From: CANRPC01 sp964456095
GTDB taxonomy: Bacteria; Bacillota_I; Bacilli_A; RFN20; CAG-449
Assembly (NCBI GenBank): GCA_964456095.1
Contig: CAYVZF010000002.1
Coordinates: 1 to 64,000, forward strand
DNA length: 64,000 nt
Direction of reading: 5' to 3'
Shown here: positions 54,770-62,813 of the stretch, piece by piece
Layout of the letters: each line of letters begins with the position of its first letter
How positions within the stretch are numbered: position 1 is the stretch's first letter
Made by a program: the position numbers and the translations under genes
Notes under the pieces: model-generated
Databases searched by the model: none
Told to the model about the DNA's origin: nothing
Seen by the model: only the letters and a program-made list of their open reading frames with translations

Positions 54770-54814
54770 AAAAATAGATTTGAATTCATTATAAATCCAA
54801 ATCTATTTTTTTTT
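54770..54814. terminator. Bidirectional terminator
   Basis: AAAATAGATTTG pairs with CAAATCTATTTT, followed by T on the plus strand, between convergent genes. Confidence 0.8.
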
Positions 54815-55736
54815 ACTTACTTTTTTCTTTTTTTCGTTTATCATTAATGTCTTTCATAACTTTGGCATCAATAACTTTAATATTATTTTCTTCAGCGTAT
54901 TTTATACAACCATTTAATATTGTTTTTAAAAATACTCTTGGAACTTTTACTAAACCCTGTAAAGCTTCATCTTCAAATTTAATATCAGTATTTAATCTAT
55001 CCGCGGCATATCTTACACTTTTTATATCCATTTCTGTTCCACTTGGGATTGGGGCCGCGATTGGTTTTTTGAATTTCGTATACCAGAAGTATTTGGAATC
55101 TCTATAACCATAATCAACTGGTACATTAGGGAAGTCTTTTGCTCTAACGCCGTTTACAATCGCATTATAGTATTTTTCTTTCATTAATATTTTATCGATT
55201 TTTAAAATAAAATGTGTACCAAATTTTGAAGTAATACCATTAAAGTTTCTATAAGGTGGTTCAATTCCATCTAATTCTCCAACTCTTTTTTTATCTTCAT
55301 ATGCATTTTCAAGTGTATCATCCCAACTACATTCGAAAACTTGATATGCTTTTTTTAATACCTTTGGTCTATTTTTACCTTCAGCTAAACCATCTTCAAA
55401 TTCAAAAGAGCATTTGGCCATTTTTTCTTTACTTGTTTCTCCTGGGAAACCTAATTTGACTGTTTCAAAAAAATCTTTTTTATTATCTTCTAAAAAGTTT
55501 AATGCACATTTTCCTCTTTTAAGTAAATTTTGTGCTGTATTTGATGAATTTCTACATTCTAATATCATTGCATAATAGTCTTTTCCTGCTATGTAATATG
55601 GGAAGCATAAAGAATATGCTCCAAGTGTAGTATTACCATCATCATCCAATGTTGAAATTAATATTGTAGGCATTGGAAAAAAAGATGATGTTTGATAAAA
55701 GTTGTCAACGATTCGTAAATCTTTAAATGAACTCAT
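54813..55736 (-). CDS. Flavin reductase-like (FMN-binding split barrel) protein
   Basis: A 307-residue protein with the N-terminal split-barrel pattern: PMPTILISTLDDDGNTTLGAYSL, ECRNSSNTAQNLLKRGKCALNFL. A C-terminal extension of about 130 residues is outside the core. The ATG at 55736 follows AAGGAGAAA; a longer reading from 55757 would cover that site. The family transfers hydride to FMN; the partner is unknown. Confidence 0.75.
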   Translation of the reverse strand: MSSFKDLRIVDNFYQTSSFFPMPTILISTLDDDGNTTLGAYSLCFPYYIAGKDYYAMILECRNSSNTAQNLLKRGKCALNFLEDNKKDFFETVKLGFPGETSKEKMAKCSFEFEDGLAEGKNRPKVLKKAYQVFECSWDDTLENAYEDKKRVGELDGIEPPYRNFNGITSKFGTHFILKIDKILMKEKYYNAIVNGVRAKDFPNVPVDYGYRDSKYFWYTKFKKPIAAPIPSGTEMDIKSVRYAADRLNTDIKFEDEALQGLVKVPRVFLKTILNGCIKYAEENNIKVIDAKVMKDINDKRKKEKSK

Positions 55737-55834
55737 TTTAATTTTCTCCTTAAGCAAATAATACGATAATTATTCTATAATTTCTAGAATTTGATTTAAA
55801 ATGTGTTGTATTATAAGTGTGATGTAGGTGGATT

Positions 55835-57103
55835 ATGAAGTATAGAAATGAATATTTGAATATTTTAAATCAAGAATTAAAGAAAGCAATGGGATGTACT
55901 GAACCGATTGCTATTTCATATTTATCATGTTATTTAAAAGATTTACTTGGTGATATTCCAGAACGTGTTGAAATATTTGTTTCCGGTAATATCTTGAAAA
56001 ATGTTAAGTCCGTTGTTGTACCAAATACAAATGGGTTAAGAGGAATTAAAGCAGCGTGTTCAATTGGATTAGTTGCTGGTAAAAAAGAATTAGTTCTTGA
56101 ATGTATATCAAAAGTTACAAATGATGATATTAAAAAGTGTGAAGAATTTTTAAAAAGGAATAATATTAAAGTTAATTATTCAAATGATAATTACGTGTTT
56201 GATATACATATTTTTATGTATAAAGGAAACGATATTGTTGAAGGGAGAATAGTTAATGACCATACAAATATTGTATATATAAGGAAAAATAATAACATTA
56301 TTATAAACAAGGATTTATCAATATATAGAGGAATTCATAATTCAAAAATATATGATCTATTAAGTGTTAAAGAAATATTTGATTTTGCAAATGAAATAAA
56401 TTTAAATGATGTTGAGGATATCATTGATGAACAAATAAAATGCAATATGGCCATTGCTGAAGTTGGATTAAAAGAAAACTATGGTGCAAATATTGGTAAA
56501 ACATTATTAAAAGAATATCCTAATGATATTTCGATAAAAGCAAGAGCATATGCATCTTCAGCATCTGATGCAAGAATGAATGGTTGTGATATGCCAGTTG
56601 TCATTAATAGTGGAAGTGGTAATCAAGGAATTACATGTTCTGTTCCTGTTATTGTTTTTGCAAAAGAATTAAATGTAAGTCATGAAAAATTAATTAGAGC
56701 ATTAGTTTTATCAAATTTATTAACAATTCATATTAAAAAAGGAATTGGAAGACTGTCTGCTTTTTGTGGCGTTGTTGCAGCGGGTTGTGCTGTTGGTGGT
56801 GCAATTGCGTATTTGTATACTGAAGATGTAGATGTAATATCGCATACAATTGTTAATTCTCTTGCAATTATTTCTGGAATTATATGTGATGGAGCCAAAG
56901 CCTCTTGCGCTGGGAAAATATCATCAAGTATTGAAGCTGGAATTTTAGGATTTAAGTTATATCAAAACGGTAATGAATTTTATTCAGGAGATGGCATAGT
57001 ATCAAAAGGTGTAGATAATACAATAAATAATATTGGAATTATTGCAAGTAAAGGTATGGTTGAAACTGATAAAGAAATAATTAATATAATGTTAAATCAA
57101 TAA
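55835..57103 (+). CDS. cyuA: L-cysteine desulfidase / serine dehydratase-alpha family (CyuA, UPF0597)
   Basis: Iron-sulfur enzyme family that degrades cysteine to pyruvate, sulfide and ammonia. The 422-residue protein has KAMGCTEPIAISYLS, VPNTNGLRGIKAACSIG, NSGSGNQGITCSVPV, SAFCGVVAAGCAVGGA and GIICDGAKASCAGKISSS. These contain the cysteines expected for the cluster. The length is normal for the family. Confidence 0.9.
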   Translation: MKYRNEYLNILNQELKKAMGCTEPIAISYLSCYLKDLLGDIPERVEIFVSGNILKNVKSVVVPNTNGLRGIKAACSIGLVAGKKELVLECISKVTNDDIKKCEEFLKRNNIKVNYSNDNYVFDIHIFMYKGNDIVEGRIVNDHTNIVYIRKNNNIIINKDLSIYRGIHNSKIYDLLSVKEIFDFANEINLNDVEDIIDEQIKCNMAIAEVGLKENYGANIGKTLLKEYPNDISIKARAYASSASDARMNGCDMPVVINSGSGNQGITCSVPVIVFAKELNVSHEKLIRALVLSNLLTIHIKKGIGRLSAFCGVVAAGCAVGGAIAYLYTEDVDVISHTIVNSLAIISGIICDGAKASCAGKISSSIEAGILGFKLYQNGNEFYSGDGIVSKGVDNTINNIGIIASKGMVETDKEIINIMLNQ

Positions 57104-57169
57104 TGTTATTTTATTTAGTCAATTTATTCTTATATCTAGCATATAAAAAAATAGGAAATGGTGCTAGAT

Positions 57170-58165
57170 ATGAAAAAAATTAACATTGCCATTGTTGGCG
57201 CTACTGGGGTTGTTGGTAGAACATTATTAGATGTATTAAATGAATATAGTTTTAATATTAATATAATAAAAATGTTTGCATCAAAAAAAAGTGAAGGGAA
57301 AATAATAAAGTTTAAAAATAAAGAATATATATGTAAAACAATATATAAAGGCTGTTTTAAAAATATAGATTATGCTCTTTTTTGTACGAACAAAAATATT
57401 TCAAAAAAGTATTGTATTCAAGCAGAAAAAGAAGGTGCAATAGTTATAGATAACTCATCATGTTATAGAATGAATGATGACATTCCTTTAATTGTTCCAG
57501 AAATTAATATTAATGAATTTTTCAAAAGTAAAAGAAAAATAATTGCAAACCCTAATTGTTCGACGATTCAATCTGTACTCCCAATATTTGCATTAACAAA
57601 GGAATATAAAGTAAAAAGAATTATTTATAACACATATCAATCAATAAGTGGAGCGGGGCAAATAGCAATTAATAGTTTTAATAAATTGAAAAATAATATT
57701 AATGATTACTATTTTAGTTATGATATAACAAAAACATGTATTCCTTTTATTGATAGTTATGTTGATAACGATTATTCAAGTGAAGAAATGAAAATGATAA
57801 ATGAGACAAAAAAAATATTGAATAATTATGATTTAGAAGTAACAGCAACTTGTGTAAGGGTACCTGTTATTAATTGCCATGGTGTTTCAATATACATCGA
57901 ATTCGATAGAGAGTATGATATTAAAAAAGTAAAAGAATTATTAAATATGCAAAAAGGTATTAAAGTATTTGATAATGCAAAAGAAAACATATATCCTTCT
58001 TCTATTATTGCAACTAATAATGACTTAATTTATGTTGGACGTATTAGAAAAGATTTAAATAATAAAAAAGGTTTATTAATGTATGTTGTATCTGATAATT
58101 TAAGAAAAGGTGCAGCATCAAATGTAATTCAAATAATGGATCAATTAATTTATAAAACATTATAA
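57170..58165 (+). CDS. asd: Aspartate-semialdehyde dehydrogenase
   Basis: Makes aspartate semialdehyde for lysine/diaminopimelate, threonine and methionine. The protein (331 residues from ATG at 57170) has the nucleotide loop GATGVVGRTLLD, the catalytic Cys in ANPNCSTIQ and substrate residues around SISGAGQIA. The start is not certain, as an in-frame ATG lies at 57158 within the same AATGGTGC leader. A very similar leader precedes trpS. Confidence 0.93.
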   Translation: MKKINIAIVGATGVVGRTLLDVLNEYSFNINIIKMFASKKSEGKIIKFKNKEYICKTIYKGCFKNIDYALFCTNKNISKKYCIQAEKEGAIVIDNSSCYRMNDDIPLIVPEININEFFKSKRKIIANPNCSTIQSVLPIFALTKEYKVKRIIYNTYQSISGAGQIAINSFNKLKNNINDYYFSYDITKTCIPFIDSYVDNDYSSEEMKMINETKKILNNYDLEVTATCVRVPVINCHGVSIYIEFDREYDIKKVKELLNMQKGIKVFDNAKENIYPSSIIATNNDLIYVGRIRKDLNNKKGLLMYVVSDNLRKGAASNVIQIMDQLIYKTL

Positions 58166-58178
58166 TTTTTATTTATTC

Positions 58179-58207
58179 TTGACACTAAAATTATGAGTTG
58201 TTAAAAT
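58179..58207 (+). promoter_or_regulatory. Promoter of the Mn riboswitch unit
   Basis: A perfect TTGACA at 58179-58184 and TAAAAT at 58202-58207 are separated by 17 bases. Confidence 0.78.
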
Positions 58208-58213
58208 CATTAT

Positions 58214-58355
58214 ATCCATGAGGGAGTAGTTTGCGTATTAACGCGATATGTCAACATACTGGTTATTCCTGGCTTATCTTAATTAACGAGACTCATGCGA
58301 TAGCTATTTTTGCTACGCATGAATTATATTTCAGGCCGTAGCCTGCTTTTTTTAT
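58214..58355 (+). promoter_or_regulatory. yybP-ykoY manganese riboswitch
   Basis: The leader has the hallmarks of the yybP-ykoY class: AGGGAGTAGTTTGCG near the 5' end, ACTGGTTATTCCTGGC, and GAGACTCATG closing the aptamer. An expression platform follows, with a CATGCG-TAGC/GCTA-CGCATG hairpin and then a terminator (58332-58353). The class binds Mn2+ and switches on Mn exporters, which agrees with the MntP gene downstream. Confidence 0.88.
58332..58353 (+). terminator. Riboswitch-controlled terminator
   Basis: CAGGC-CGTA-GCCTG is followed by a T run. It should be prevented from forming when Mn2+ is bound. Confidence 0.8.
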
Positions 58356-58369
58356 GTAAGGAGAAAAAA

Positions 58370-59602
58370 ATGTTACTCTTAAGTGATTATATTGAATCTA
58401 TGTTTTTGGGTGTAGGGCTTTCAATGGATGCCGCTAGTGTATCGATGACTGATGGTATGATTGAATCAAAAATGAAGAAGAAGAAAATGTTGTTTATCGC
58501 TTTTCTTTTTGGTTTATTTCAGGGACTTATGCCTTTTATTGGTTATTTATTTGCTCATATTTTTGAAAATACTATTGCTAAATATATTCCATATATTGGT
58601 TTTGGCTTATTAGCATTTTTAGGTATAAAAATGTTAATAGATGGATTTAAAAATAAAGATGAAAAAAATGATACTAAGGTAACTTTTAGCGGAATTATTG
58701 TTCAAGCATTTGCAACTTCAATTGATGCTTTAACAACAGGAATTATATACGCAGATAGAGTTTGGACTGATGCTTTGCAAATATTTTTAGTTGTAGCTTT
58801 AGTGACTTTTTCAATAAGTTTTATAGCTATTATTCTTGGAAAAAAATTTGGTGAATTCTTTTCAAATTATGCTTCTATTCTTGGGGGAATTATTTTATTT
58901 TCAATTGGATTTAAAATTCTTTCAAGTGTATCAGATATATTACAAATAATATTCTACGTATATTTATTATTGCTAGTTATAGCATTACTTGTAATTGGTA
59001 TTATATTACTAATTAAGCATAAAAAACATAAAGCATTATTATTTGATGCATTGTTAAATGAAATAAAAAAATATCAACCTAATACTTCAAAAGAAGAAAG
59101 CGATAAAGAAATTTTTATAAACCATTTAAATGAATATAAATATAAATTATTTTCTAGAAAAAATGAAAAATGCCATATTACAAGTTCAGCATTTGTTTTT
59201 AATAAAAATATGGATAAAGTATTATTATGTTATCATAATATTTATGATTCTTGGAGTTGGCTTGGTGGACACGCTGATAAAAGAATTGATTTACTAAATG
59301 TTGCAATAAAAGAGATAGAAGAAGAAACAGGTTCAACAGATTTTGAAGTACTTTTTAACAATGAAATTATATCTCTTGAAATATTACCAGTAAAAGAGCA
59401 TGTAAAGAATAATAAACCAGTAAAAGAGCATTTTCATTTTAACATCACATATGCTTTTATCAGCTTAAAAGATGAAGAAAATATGAGATTTAAAGAAAAA
59501 GTAAAATATGTTCCTTTTGATGAACTAGATAAAATTGTTAGTGAAAAACATATGCTTGAAATTTATAAAAAGATAATTAATGTAACATCAAAAATCAAGT
59601 AA
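58370..59602 (+). CDS. Manganese exporter MntP fused to a Nudix hydrolase domain
   Basis: A 410-residue fusion. Residues 1-190 are MntP: six membrane helices, GLSMDAASVSM with Asp20 and ATSIDALTTGI, the two conserved acidic sites of the exporter. A further membrane segment lies at about 200-225 (YLLLLVIALLVIGIILL). Residues about 235-405 carry a Nudix domain, with SSAFVFNKNMDKVLLC, SWSWLGGHAD and a Nudix box in about 299-321 (GGHADKR.. then KEIEEETG). The box is near-canonical, with Asp for the first Glu and Lys for Arg. ATG at 58370 follows AAGGAG. The unit is under the Mn riboswitch. The Nudix substrate is unknown. Confidence 0.88.
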   Translation: MLLLSDYIESMFLGVGLSMDAASVSMTDGMIESKMKKKKMLFIAFLFGLFQGLMPFIGYLFAHIFENTIAKYIPYIGFGLLAFLGIKMLIDGFKNKDEKNDTKVTFSGIIVQAFATSIDALTTGIIYADRVWTDALQIFLVVALVTFSISFIAIILGKKFGEFFSNYASILGGIILFSIGFKILSSVSDILQIIFYVYLLLLVIALLVIGIILLIKHKKHKALLFDALLNEIKKYQPNTSKEESDKEIFINHLNEYKYKLFSRKNEKCHITSSAFVFNKNMDKVLLCYHNIYDSWSWLGGHADKRIDLLNVAIKEIEEETGSTDFEVLFNNEIISLEILPVKEHVKNNKPVKEHFHFNITYAFISLKDEENMRFKEKVKYVPFDELDKIVSEKHMLEIYKKIINVTSKIK

Positions 59603-59612
59603 AATCGTATAA

Positions 59613-60044
59613 TTATTTATTACAACGATGCAGTTTTGAGAATTGAAGTTGATTAACACTATATTGTTTTAAGATTCCATCGAGATTACACTTTTCATAT
59701 ATGATACGAACAATTGATATTATTTTTTCGTCATAAAGCACTTTGTAATAAATAATATAATTATCGACAAGTAGTTTGAGTACTGATTTGTTAGATAGAA
59801 ACTCATTATCCGCGAGAGCACAAGAATCAGGGGAAGATCTAATCATATCGACTTTTTTGAAAATCTTTCTACCAAGACTTTTTGCAGCGATAGGATTCAC
59901 TAAATCAAATAATACGTATTGCACAGCTATCTTTTTGTTAAATTCAACAATTACAAAAGGATTATTATTAAAATTTGTAATTACTTTGCTATTTTTAATC
60001 GTATAATTATTATCATTTGTATACTTTATAACTTCTTTAAGCAT
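59613..60044 (-). CDS. RelE/ParE-like toxin domain protein, probably degraded
   Basis: The C-terminal two thirds match the ParE/RelE toxin pattern: NPIAAKSLGRKIFKKVDMI, ADNEFLSNKSVLKLLVDNYIIYYKVLYDEKIISIVRIIYEKCN. The N-terminal 45 residues are not part of the toxin fold. The frame stays open another 168 bases upstream to 60212 without ATG, GTG or TTG, and there is no ribosome site before the ATG at 60044. No antitoxin gene is seen. This is probably a remnant or a fused, decaying toxin gene. Confidence 0.55.
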   Translation of the reverse strand: MLKEVIKYTNDNNYTIKNSKVITNFNNNPFVIVEFNKKIAVQYVLFDLVNPIAAKSLGRKIFKKVDMIRSSPDSCALADNEFLSNKSVLKLLVDNYIIYYKVLYDEKIISIVRIIYEKCNLDGILKQYSVNQLQFSKLHRCNK

Positions 60045-60313
60045 CAGTAATTCTATATTTGCCAGTTCTTTCTTTCCTAACTCTGAAACTTTAAACTTTT
60101 TATTTAAGGTTTTTTTCTCAATTTGATGTTTATAGAATTTTTTAGAATTATTGTAAGTGAAATATTTGACACCAAAAACCTGTATTATTATAGCTCCAAT
60201 AAGATTATTTTTTTAATCATCATAACTCTAACTTTATAAGATGTGTAGTATAAATTGGACTTCTAGAAAATGATTTAAGTATAAAGAAACATTTATTTAG
60301 ATTTGAATTATTT

Positions 60314-60676
60314 TTAAAATTTATTTATATGATTTTTAATTGCTAAAAAAGATTCCTCAGATAAATCGTGTTCTATTTTACAAGCATCTTCTCTTGCAAT
60401 ATCTTCGCTTACTCCTAAACGTATAAGGGCTTTAGTTAAAGTTTCATGTCTATCGTACACTCTTTTTGCTAATTCTAAACCATTTTCTGTTAGCTTTATA
60501 TAGTTATTATCAAAATAAATAAGATTGTTTTCCGCTAATTTTTTCATAGCAATAGATACACTTGGTTTTGAAAAATTCAATGAATGAGCAATATCAATTG
60601 CTCTAACATTTTCTTTCTCCATAGATAACATAAGTATTCTTTCTAAATAATCTTCTGCAGATTCATATATTTTCAT
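60314..60676 (-). CDS. DtxR/MntR-family metalloregulator
   Basis: Metal-dependent repressor of 120 residues: a winged HTH (AIDIAHSLNFSKPSVSIAMKKL) and a short dimerisation domain. Metal ligands align with B. subtilis MntR: Asp9, Glu12, His77, Glu102, His103. MntR Glu99 is Cys99 here, as in the iron-sensing DtxR (Cys102). So Fe2+ or mixed Mn/Fe sensing is possible. It starts at ATG 60676 with AAAGGTGAG. The preceding 270 bases (60045-60313) hold only the decayed frame described above. Confidence 0.88.
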   Translation of the reverse strand: MKIYESAEDYLERILMLSMEKENVRAIDIAHSLNFSKPSVSIAMKKLAENNLIYFDNNYIKLTENGLELAKRVYDRHETLTKALIRLGVSEDIAREDACKIEHDLSEESFLAIKNHINKF

Positions 60677-60782
60677 TTCTCTCACCTTTATTAAATATAC
60701 CACATTTAAAAAAATCTATAAATAAAAATAAAATGATTAAAATTTTATAATTGGTAAAAACTATTCTACGAGGGGGAGTTAT

Positions 60783-61661
60783 ATGGAAAATAAAAAAAAC
60801 AATTATATAAAGATAATTAATGAATTTATTATTTATAGAATGGAAGAAGAATTAAATTTATTAGAAGAATTAAAAGAAAATAATAAAAAGAAAATAAGTG
60901 ATAACAAAATTAATCTTAATCTTATATATAAGAAAAAATGCGAATCATTGAGAAAAGAATATGAATATAAGCATAATATTTATACTTCTTTTTTAAATAA
61001 TGTTAAAGATGAAAGAATTGATGAAGATTGTTTTGAAGACTATTTAAAATTATCTTTTGAAAATAATGCTTCTTTAAAAGAATATTGTTTTTTCTTACAA
61101 AACTATTTTATAGATTTATATCCTAATTCTATTTATGAAGAAAGAAATAAAGAAAATGCATTAAAAGATATATTAAAAGAATTAGAGTTAGATGATTATA
61201 TATATCAATTTATTAAAAAGAGTGTAAAAAAGAATTTAAAAATAATCGGTTTCACTAATTTTGTAAATAATTTAATTAATAATAAAATGAAATACAATAT
61301 AGAACAATTTTTTCCATTTGCAATTAAATTAATTGATGAAAAGGTAGATATAAATAATGATAGTATACTTGAAAATATAGTATTAAGTGATAAAGTTGAG
61401 TTTTTAATTAATAATGGCGATATTATTGATATTAGTTTTGATGATTTAAAAAAACATTGCTTTTTATTTATGCTAGTATATGATTATTTGGAGAATTATT
61501 TGCAAGATGATATGAAAATAAAAAAAGATTTTACAATGTCATTTTTAAAATGTAAGAATATGTATGAAAAACATATTATGGAAGAACAAATAATTGATAG
61601 TGAAAAAGAAAAAAAGATTTCATTACTTAATAAAATAATTCAAGAAATTAATTCAAACTAG
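60783..61661 (+). CDS. Helical hypothetical protein upstream of the cotJ operon
   Basis: A 292-residue, highly charged, mainly helical protein without signal or membrane segments; residues about 15-80 look like a coiled coil. It has a strong ribosome site (GAGGGGGAG). It precedes the cotJ genes by 57 bases, so a sporulation role is possible. No family recognised. Confidence 0.55.
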   Translation: MENKKNNYIKIINEFIIYRMEEELNLLEELKENNKKKISDNKINLNLIYKKKCESLRKEYEYKHNIYTSFLNNVKDERIDEDCFEDYLKLSFENNASLKEYCFFLQNYFIDLYPNSIYEERNKENALKDILKELELDDYIYQFIKKSVKKNLKIIGFTNFVNNLINNKMKYNIEQFFPFAIKLIDEKVDINNDSILENIVLSDKVEFLINNGDIIDISFDDLKKHCFLFMLVYDYLENYLQDDMKIKKDFTMSFLKCKNMYEKHIMEEQIIDSEKEKKISLLNKIIQEINSN

Positions 61662-61718
61662 GCTAAACGATTAATCTTAAAATAATATAAATAATACTTT
61701 AAAGAGGAGGTAAGAAAA

Positions 61719-62141
61719 ATGATAGAATCTTTAAATCCTCTTTTTTATTATTATAATAACGAAGAAGAGCGAAAATATAAAACAAATTCATTAAATCTTT
61801 TCACACCAAAAGAAGGATTTTTTAAGGGAAATTTGTTTGAAAATGAATATAAATCTTATAAGAATTATATTCCTAGAGAAATAACGCCTACAAATGAAAA
61901 AGAATCATTATTGTTTGAAATAATGATTTATGATCATGCTAGTCATGATATTGAACTTTATTTAGATGTTTATCCAAATAAAAAAGAATACGTTGAAATA
62001 TATGAAAAATATATTAATAAATTAAATGAATTAAAGGAAATATATAGAAAAAAATATGACCCTATTTGTGCAAAACATGGAGTATACGATAACGGATATT
62101 TTAATTATGTTACAACTCCAAGTGCTTGGCTTGGAATATAG
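61719..62141 (+). CDS. Fused CotJA-CotJB spore coat protein
   Basis: A 140-residue protein. Residues about 25-55 (LFTPKEGFFKGNLFENEYKSYKNYIPR) resemble CotJA. Residues 60-140 match CotJB (LLFEIMIYDHASHDIELYLDVYPNKKEYVEIYEKYINKL, KYDPICAKHG). In Bacillus these are separate genes cotJA-cotJB-cotJC. It lies 11 bases before cotJC. Ribosome site AGGAGG. Confidence 0.78.
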   Translation: MIESLNPLFYYYNNEEERKYKTNSLNLFTPKEGFFKGNLFENEYKSYKNYIPREITPTNEKESLLFEIMIYDHASHDIELYLDVYPNKKEYVEIYEKYINKLNELKEIYRKKYDPICAKHGVYDNGYFNYVTTPSAWLGI

Positions 62142-62152
62142 GAGAATAGAGT

Positions 62153-62710
62153 ATGTTTAAATATGAAAAAAAATTAGCTTTCCCAATTAATATTAAAAGG
62201 AAAGATCCAAAAATGGCTAAATATATTTTAACTCAATATGGTGGGCCTTATGGCGAATTGGGTGCAGCGTTAAGATATTTAAATCAACGTTATATTATGC
62301 CTGATGAAAGAGGAAGAACTTTACTCACTGAAATTGGAACTGAAGAGTATGGACATGTTGAAATGATTTGTACATTAGTTTTTCAATTAACTAGAGGAGC
62401 AACAATAAAAGAATTAGAAGAAGGCGGTTTAGGTGAGGCATTTGCAACGCATGGAACTGAAATGTTTATGACAGATTCAGCACTTCAAGATTTCTCAGTA
62501 GGAGGAATAGGAGCAACTGGAGATTTTCTCGCAGATCTTGAAGATGATAAAGCCGCGGAAGAAAAAGCAAGAGCGACATATGAACATCTTCTTGATTTAT
62601 CACATGATGATGAAGTTATAAGACCTCTTCTTTATTTGAGACAACGAGAAATAGTTCATTATAATCGTTTTGATGAATTAAGGAAAATATATCAGAGAGA
62701 GTTTAAATAA
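62153..62710 (+). CDS. cotJC: Spore coat manganese catalase CotJC
   Basis: Ferritin-like dimanganese protein of the spore coat. The 185-residue chain has the paired ligand motifs GELGAALRYLNQR, LTEIGTEEYGHVEM and REIVHYNRF. These Glu and His residues bind the metals. The length and sequence are typical. It depends on Mn, whose transport is regulated by genes 2-4 kb upstream. Confidence 0.93.
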   Translation: MFKYEKKLAFPINIKRKDPKMAKYILTQYGGPYGELGAALRYLNQRYIMPDERGRTLLTEIGTEEYGHVEMICTLVFQLTRGATIKELEEGGLGEAFATHGTEMFMTDSALQDFSVGGIGATGDFLADLEDDKAAEEKARATYEHLLDLSHDDEVIRPLLYLRQREIVHYNRFDELRKIYQREFK

Positions 62711-62718
62711 AATATTTT

Positions 62719-62749
62719 AAGAGTGAATAGCGATCACTCTTATTTTTTT
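62719..62749 (+). terminator. Terminator of the cotJ operon
   Basis: AAGAGTGA-ATAGCGA-TCACTCTT is followed by a T7 run. Confidence 0.88.
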
Positions 62750-62813
62750 GCTAATTTAAATAAAATGTAGAAAGATTTAAAAAATTCATTCATAATAAGC
62801 AATGGTGATAGAC

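Noticed and set aside
57104..57169. Lysine riboswitch before asd
   Set aside because: The space is only about 66 bases and shows no complex fold.
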